Shown: positions 6,555 through 8,817 of the stretch, in pieces | How positions within the stretch are numbered: position 1 is the first letter of the stretch | Layout of the letters: each line of letters opens with the position of its first letter | Origin: Cyclobacteriaceae bacterium | Lineage (GTDB): Bacteria > Bacteroidota > Bacteroidia > Cytophagales > Cyclobacteriaceae | NCBI GenBank assembly: GCA_025455445.1 | Contig: JALOMN010000050.1 | Location: 1-8,817 of the forward strand | Direction of reading: 5' to 3' | DNA: 8,817 nucleotides | Made by a program: the position numbers and the translations under genes | The notes under the pieces: generated by a model | The model's input: the letters and a program-made list of their open reading frames with translations, nothing else | Database searches by the model: none | What the model was told of the DNA's origin: nothing

Positions 6555-7067
6555 ATGATTGAAATACGCGAAGCTCGTTTGGAGGATGTGATAGAATTAC
6601 GGGAAGTTGCCATTGCAACTTACCATGATACGTTTGCCGAGTATAACACTCCTACGAACATGGACGCTTATTATAATGATGCCTATAGCCTCGAATCACT
6701 AACCAATGAATTGAATGAACCGGGTTCAAAATTGTTTCTTGCCGTGGAGGATGGTAAAATTATTGGATTCGTTCGTTTGCGGGAAAGTGATGAGGTAAAG
6801 CATATCTTAGGAAATAATACTGTAGAGTTGCAGAGATTATATGTGCTCACTGCCTGGCAAGGAAAATCAGTCGGTAAATTTCTGATGCAAGCTGCGCTTA
6901 CTTATGCAGTCGATAGAAAATATGAATGGATATGGCTCGGTGTATGGGAACGTAATTTCAATGCGCAAAAATTTTATATGCGATATGGGTTTGAGAAATT
7001 TTCAGAACATACCTTCTGGCAAGGAGACGATCCGCAAATTGACTGGTTGTTGAAAAAGAAGTTATAG
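6555..7067 (+). CDS. GNAT N-acetyltransferase, PaiA-like
   Basis: This 170-aa enzyme should transfer acetyl from acetyl-CoA to an amine. The GNAT fold shows in a typical N-terminal strand-helix (about 2-22), strand 4 with the acetyl-CoA motif (ELQRLYV at 91-97, then Q102-G-K-S-V-G107-K108) and a NAQKFYxxYGF motif (136-146) whose Y141 is the usual candidate general acid. The segment IWLGVWERN (126-134), the following NAQKFY and the C-terminal HTFWQGDDPQ-D closely resemble Bacillus subtilis PaiA, a spermine/spermidine acetyltransferase, so a polyamine or similar amine substrate is plausible but not shown. No paiB-like gene is adjacent. The true start is ATG 6555: the in-frame TTG at 6513 would place the start at the foot of the preceding terminator. 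It probably shares a transcript with the downstream ATPase gene (58-bp gap, no terminator seen). Confidence 0.88.
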   Translation: MIEIREARLEDVIELREVAIATYHDTFAEYNTPTNMDAYYNDAYSLESLTNELNEPGSKLFLAVEDGKIIGFVRLRESDEVKHILGNNTVELQRLYVLTAWQGKSVGKFLMQAALTYAVDRKYEWIWLGVWERNFNAQKFYMRYGFEKFSEHTFWQGDDPQIDWLLKKKL

Positions 7068-7125
7068 AGGACGCAACTGAATCAACACAAATTCAATTAA
7101 TTTTAACTACTTAAAGTATATAGTT

Positions 7126-8682
7126 ATGTCAAAGGAAAAGTTTATTCAATCCATCACAAAGTCATACACTACTTCCAGTGCCTCTATTTTTCTGGGTGCG
7201 GGAGTGTATCAGGGCGAAATAGTCGGTGAAGCTAAAGTGAATCTTCCTTTGCGTATGATGAATCGCCACGGACTAGTAACCGGTGCTACGGGCTCTGGTA
7301 AAACAAGAACGTTGCAATTACTGGCGGAGCAACTGTCTGCAGCCGGTGTTTCAGTGTTTATGCCTGATATGAAAGGTGACATTTCAGGGATTGCAAAAGA
7401 AGGTGCCGTGAATGATAAAATCAATGAACGCGCTGCAGCTTTAGGCATTACTTATCATCCTTCAGGTTATCCGATTGAATTATACTCTTTGAGCGGAAAA
7501 TTAGGGGCGCAAATGCGCGCTACGGTCACTGAGTTTGGTCCAGTGCTGTTAAGCAAAGTTCTTGAGCTTAATGAAGTACAGAGTGGTGTGCTGATGATTC
7601 TTTTTAAGTATGCAGATGACAAAGATTTACCGATTGTGGATCTGAACGACTTGAAGAAAGTGTTGAATTATCTTTCAGAAGGAGCCGGGGCAGCAGAAAT
7701 AAAAAATGACTACGGAAAAATTTCTCCGGCCACTGCCAGCACCATCTTACGAAAAATTGTGGCTCTTGAGCAGCAGGGGGTTAATCAGCTGTTTGGAGAA
7801 AAATCTTTTGACATTGATGATCTATTCGAAAAAGTAGATGGCCGCGGAGTTATTAGCTTACTGAATGTATCAGATATTCAAAGTCAGCCTGCTATCTTTT
7901 CTACCTTCATGCTCGCCCTGCTGGCAGAGTTATATCAGAATTTACCGGAGGCAGGAGATCTTGATAAACCCAAACTTGTTTTCTTTTTGGATGAAGCGCA
8001 TTTACTTTTCAAAGATGCTCCGAAAGCATTTCTGGATCAAATAGATCAGGTAATACGATTGATTCGTTCCAAAGGGGTAGGTGTATTTTTTTGTACACAG
8101 GTTACACAAGATGTGCCTTCTTCTGTGTTGGCGCAATTAGGCAATCGCGTGCATCACGTAATACGTGCTTTTACACCCAACGATGTGAAGGCGCTGAAGG
8201 AGACCATTAAGACTTTCCCACGCTCTGAGTATTATGACATGGAGCAACAATTTACACAACTGGGCACGGGGCAGGCATTCATTACAGTATTGAATGAGAA
8301 AGGTATTCCCACCGAAACAGTGGTAACACACCTGGCACCACCCGCTTCGTATATGGGGCCGCTAACCTCGCAGGAGTACCAGGCACAACTCGAAAGTTCT
8401 GATATATATAAGAAGTATAAAGACACGGTGGATCCAAAGAGCGCGTTTGAAATGCTGGAGGAGAAAATGGCTTCAGCGCATAAGAAAGAAGAAGAGGCAA
8501 GGGAGAAAGAAGTAGAAGAGCGCGCAGCACCGCGGGCATCCACACGAAAAGAAAAGAGCACGTTTGATGAAGTGCTCACTTCACCTGTCACCAAACAGAT
8601 CGGACGGGAATTGGTGCGCGGTGTTTTTGGAATGTTGTTTGGAACAACACCACGCAGAACCACATCACGCAGAAGATACTGA
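7126..8682 (+). CDS. yjgR: HerA-like P-loop ATPase, YjgR/DUF853 family
   Basis: The 518-aa product belongs to the DUF853 group of HerA/FtsK-type ATPases, of which E. coli YjgR is the best-known member. The Walker A motif is G53-ATGSGK59-T60, the Walker B is VFFLDE with D289-E290, followed by AHLLF, and a sensor-like glutamine is Q325 in FFCTQ. R341 and R347 in the LGNRVHHVIRAFTP segment are candidates for an arginine finger. YjgR-typical stretches include NRHGLVTGATGSGKT, DLDKPKLVFFLDEAHLLF and QVIRLIRSKGVGV. After the ATPase core (to about 440) comes a charged, lysine/glutamate-rich stretch (about 444-467), possibly a coiled coil, and a strongly basic end. HerA proteins form hexameric DNA-pumping motors, but the role of YjgR proteins is not established and no NurA nuclease gene is nearby. 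It starts at ATG 7126. The symbol reflects family resemblance only. Confidence 0.92.
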   Translation: MSKEKFIQSITKSYTTSSASIFLGAGVYQGEIVGEAKVNLPLRMMNRHGLVTGATGSGKTRTLQLLAEQLSAAGVSVFMPDMKGDISGIAKEGAVNDKINERAAALGITYHPSGYPIELYSLSGKLGAQMRATVTEFGPVLLSKVLELNEVQSGVLMILFKYADDKDLPIVDLNDLKKVLNYLSEGAGAAEIKNDYGKISPATASTILRKIVALEQQGVNQLFGEKSFDIDDLFEKVDGRGVISLLNVSDIQSQPAIFSTFMLALLAELYQNLPEAGDLDKPKLVFFLDEAHLLFKDAPKAFLDQIDQVIRLIRSKGVGVFFCTQVTQDVPSSVLAQLGNRVHHVIRAFTPNDVKALKETIKTFPRSEYYDMEQQFTQLGTGQAFITVLNEKGIPTETVVTHLAPPASYMGPLTSQEYQAQLESSDIYKKYKDTVDPKSAFEMLEEKMASAHKKEEEAREKEVEERAAPRASTRKEKSTFDEVLTSPVTKQIGRELVRGVFGMLFGTTPRRTTSRRRY

Positions 8683-8817
8683 CCGGGCTCTACATTCTTA
8701 AGAATGCTTTCCAATTTGATGAAGTGTTAACCAAAAGTACCGTACAACTTAAGTCACATTAAGAATTGCCAAGGCGCATTAGACGGGTAGATTAATCATT
8801 CTTATTTAAAATAATTC
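8683..8817. other. Non-coding 3' region with palindrome and repeated ATTCTTA motif
   Basis: No open frame of note fills these 135 bp. They contain a perfect 14-bp palindrome (CATTCTTAAGAATG, 8693-8706), a weak hairpin (CTTAA at 8748-8752, TTAAG at 8759-8763) and a very AT-rich end that may hold the promoter of a gene beyond the window. The palindrome begins 11 nt after the ATPase stop codon; it has no unpaired loop or T-run, so it is not a standard terminator. Confidence 0.45.
8693..8706. repeat. Perfect 14-bp palindrome CATTCTTAAGAATG
   Basis: Both halves are exact inverted copies with no spacer. It lies just after the ATPase stop codon. A zero-spacer palindrome resembles a binding site for a dimeric regulator more than a terminator. 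About half an occurrence of this length is expected by chance in a window of this size, so support is modest. Confidence 0.4.

Noticed and set aside
8232..8714. 160-codon open frame antisense to the 3' end of the YjgR-type gene
   Set aside because: Its product is serine-rich and resembles no protein family; the frame arises from the charged, lysine/glutamate-rich codons on the other strand, where a well-supported ATPase gene lies.

Overview
The window looks like chromosomal DNA from a member of the Bacteroidota, probably a Cytophagales-like or Chitinophagales-like lineage (the order is inference). The evidence is moderate GC content, genes without Shine-Dalgarno sequences, candidate TAnnTTTG-type -7 boxes close to start codons, a DUF3078 protein (a family I know from Bacteroidota) and CheY-like single-domain regulators of the usual Bacteroidota type. 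I see no IS element, tRNA, rRNA, CRISPR array or phage gene.

Layout. (1) 3-770 (+): the 3' part of an integral-membrane iron-sulfur protein, cut by the window edge. (2) 847-1101 (-): a small unidentified gene, convergent with the first and divergent from the next. (3) 1273-3145 (+): a tight pair, an M16B zinc peptidase and a SAM-dependent O-methyltransferase, one base apart. (4) 3202-4998 (+): a secreted MltD-like lytic transglycosylase with several LysM modules. (5) 5125-6494 (+): a single-domain response regulator, then a DUF3078 envelope protein, closed by a strong intrinsic terminator at 6516-6541. (6) 6555-8682 (+): a PaiA-like GNAT acetyltransferase, then a YjgR/DUF853 HerA-type ATPase. 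(7) 8683-8817: non-coding, with a perfect 14-bp palindrome.

Most genes seem to be housekeeping or envelope functions: protein turnover, small-molecule methylation, peptidoglycan remodelling, an outer-membrane-type protein and a conserved ATPase. They do not form one obvious pathway. The clearest units are the peptidase-methyltransferase pair and, less surely, the regulator-DUF3078 pair. Three genes have a candidate -7 box ending only 5-10 nt before the ATG, which suggests leaderless or near-leaderless mRNAs.

Start codons. The longest open frames overstate three genes. The first has no visible start (GTG 63 is internal), the methyltransferase should start at ATG 2510 rather than TTG 2492, and the acetyltransferase at ATG 6555 rather than TTG 6513, which lies at the foot of the preceding terminator. 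I did not find convincing evidence of an undescribed multi-gene system. The most open questions are the truncated Fe-S membrane protein, the orphan 84-aa gene and the non-coding signals.
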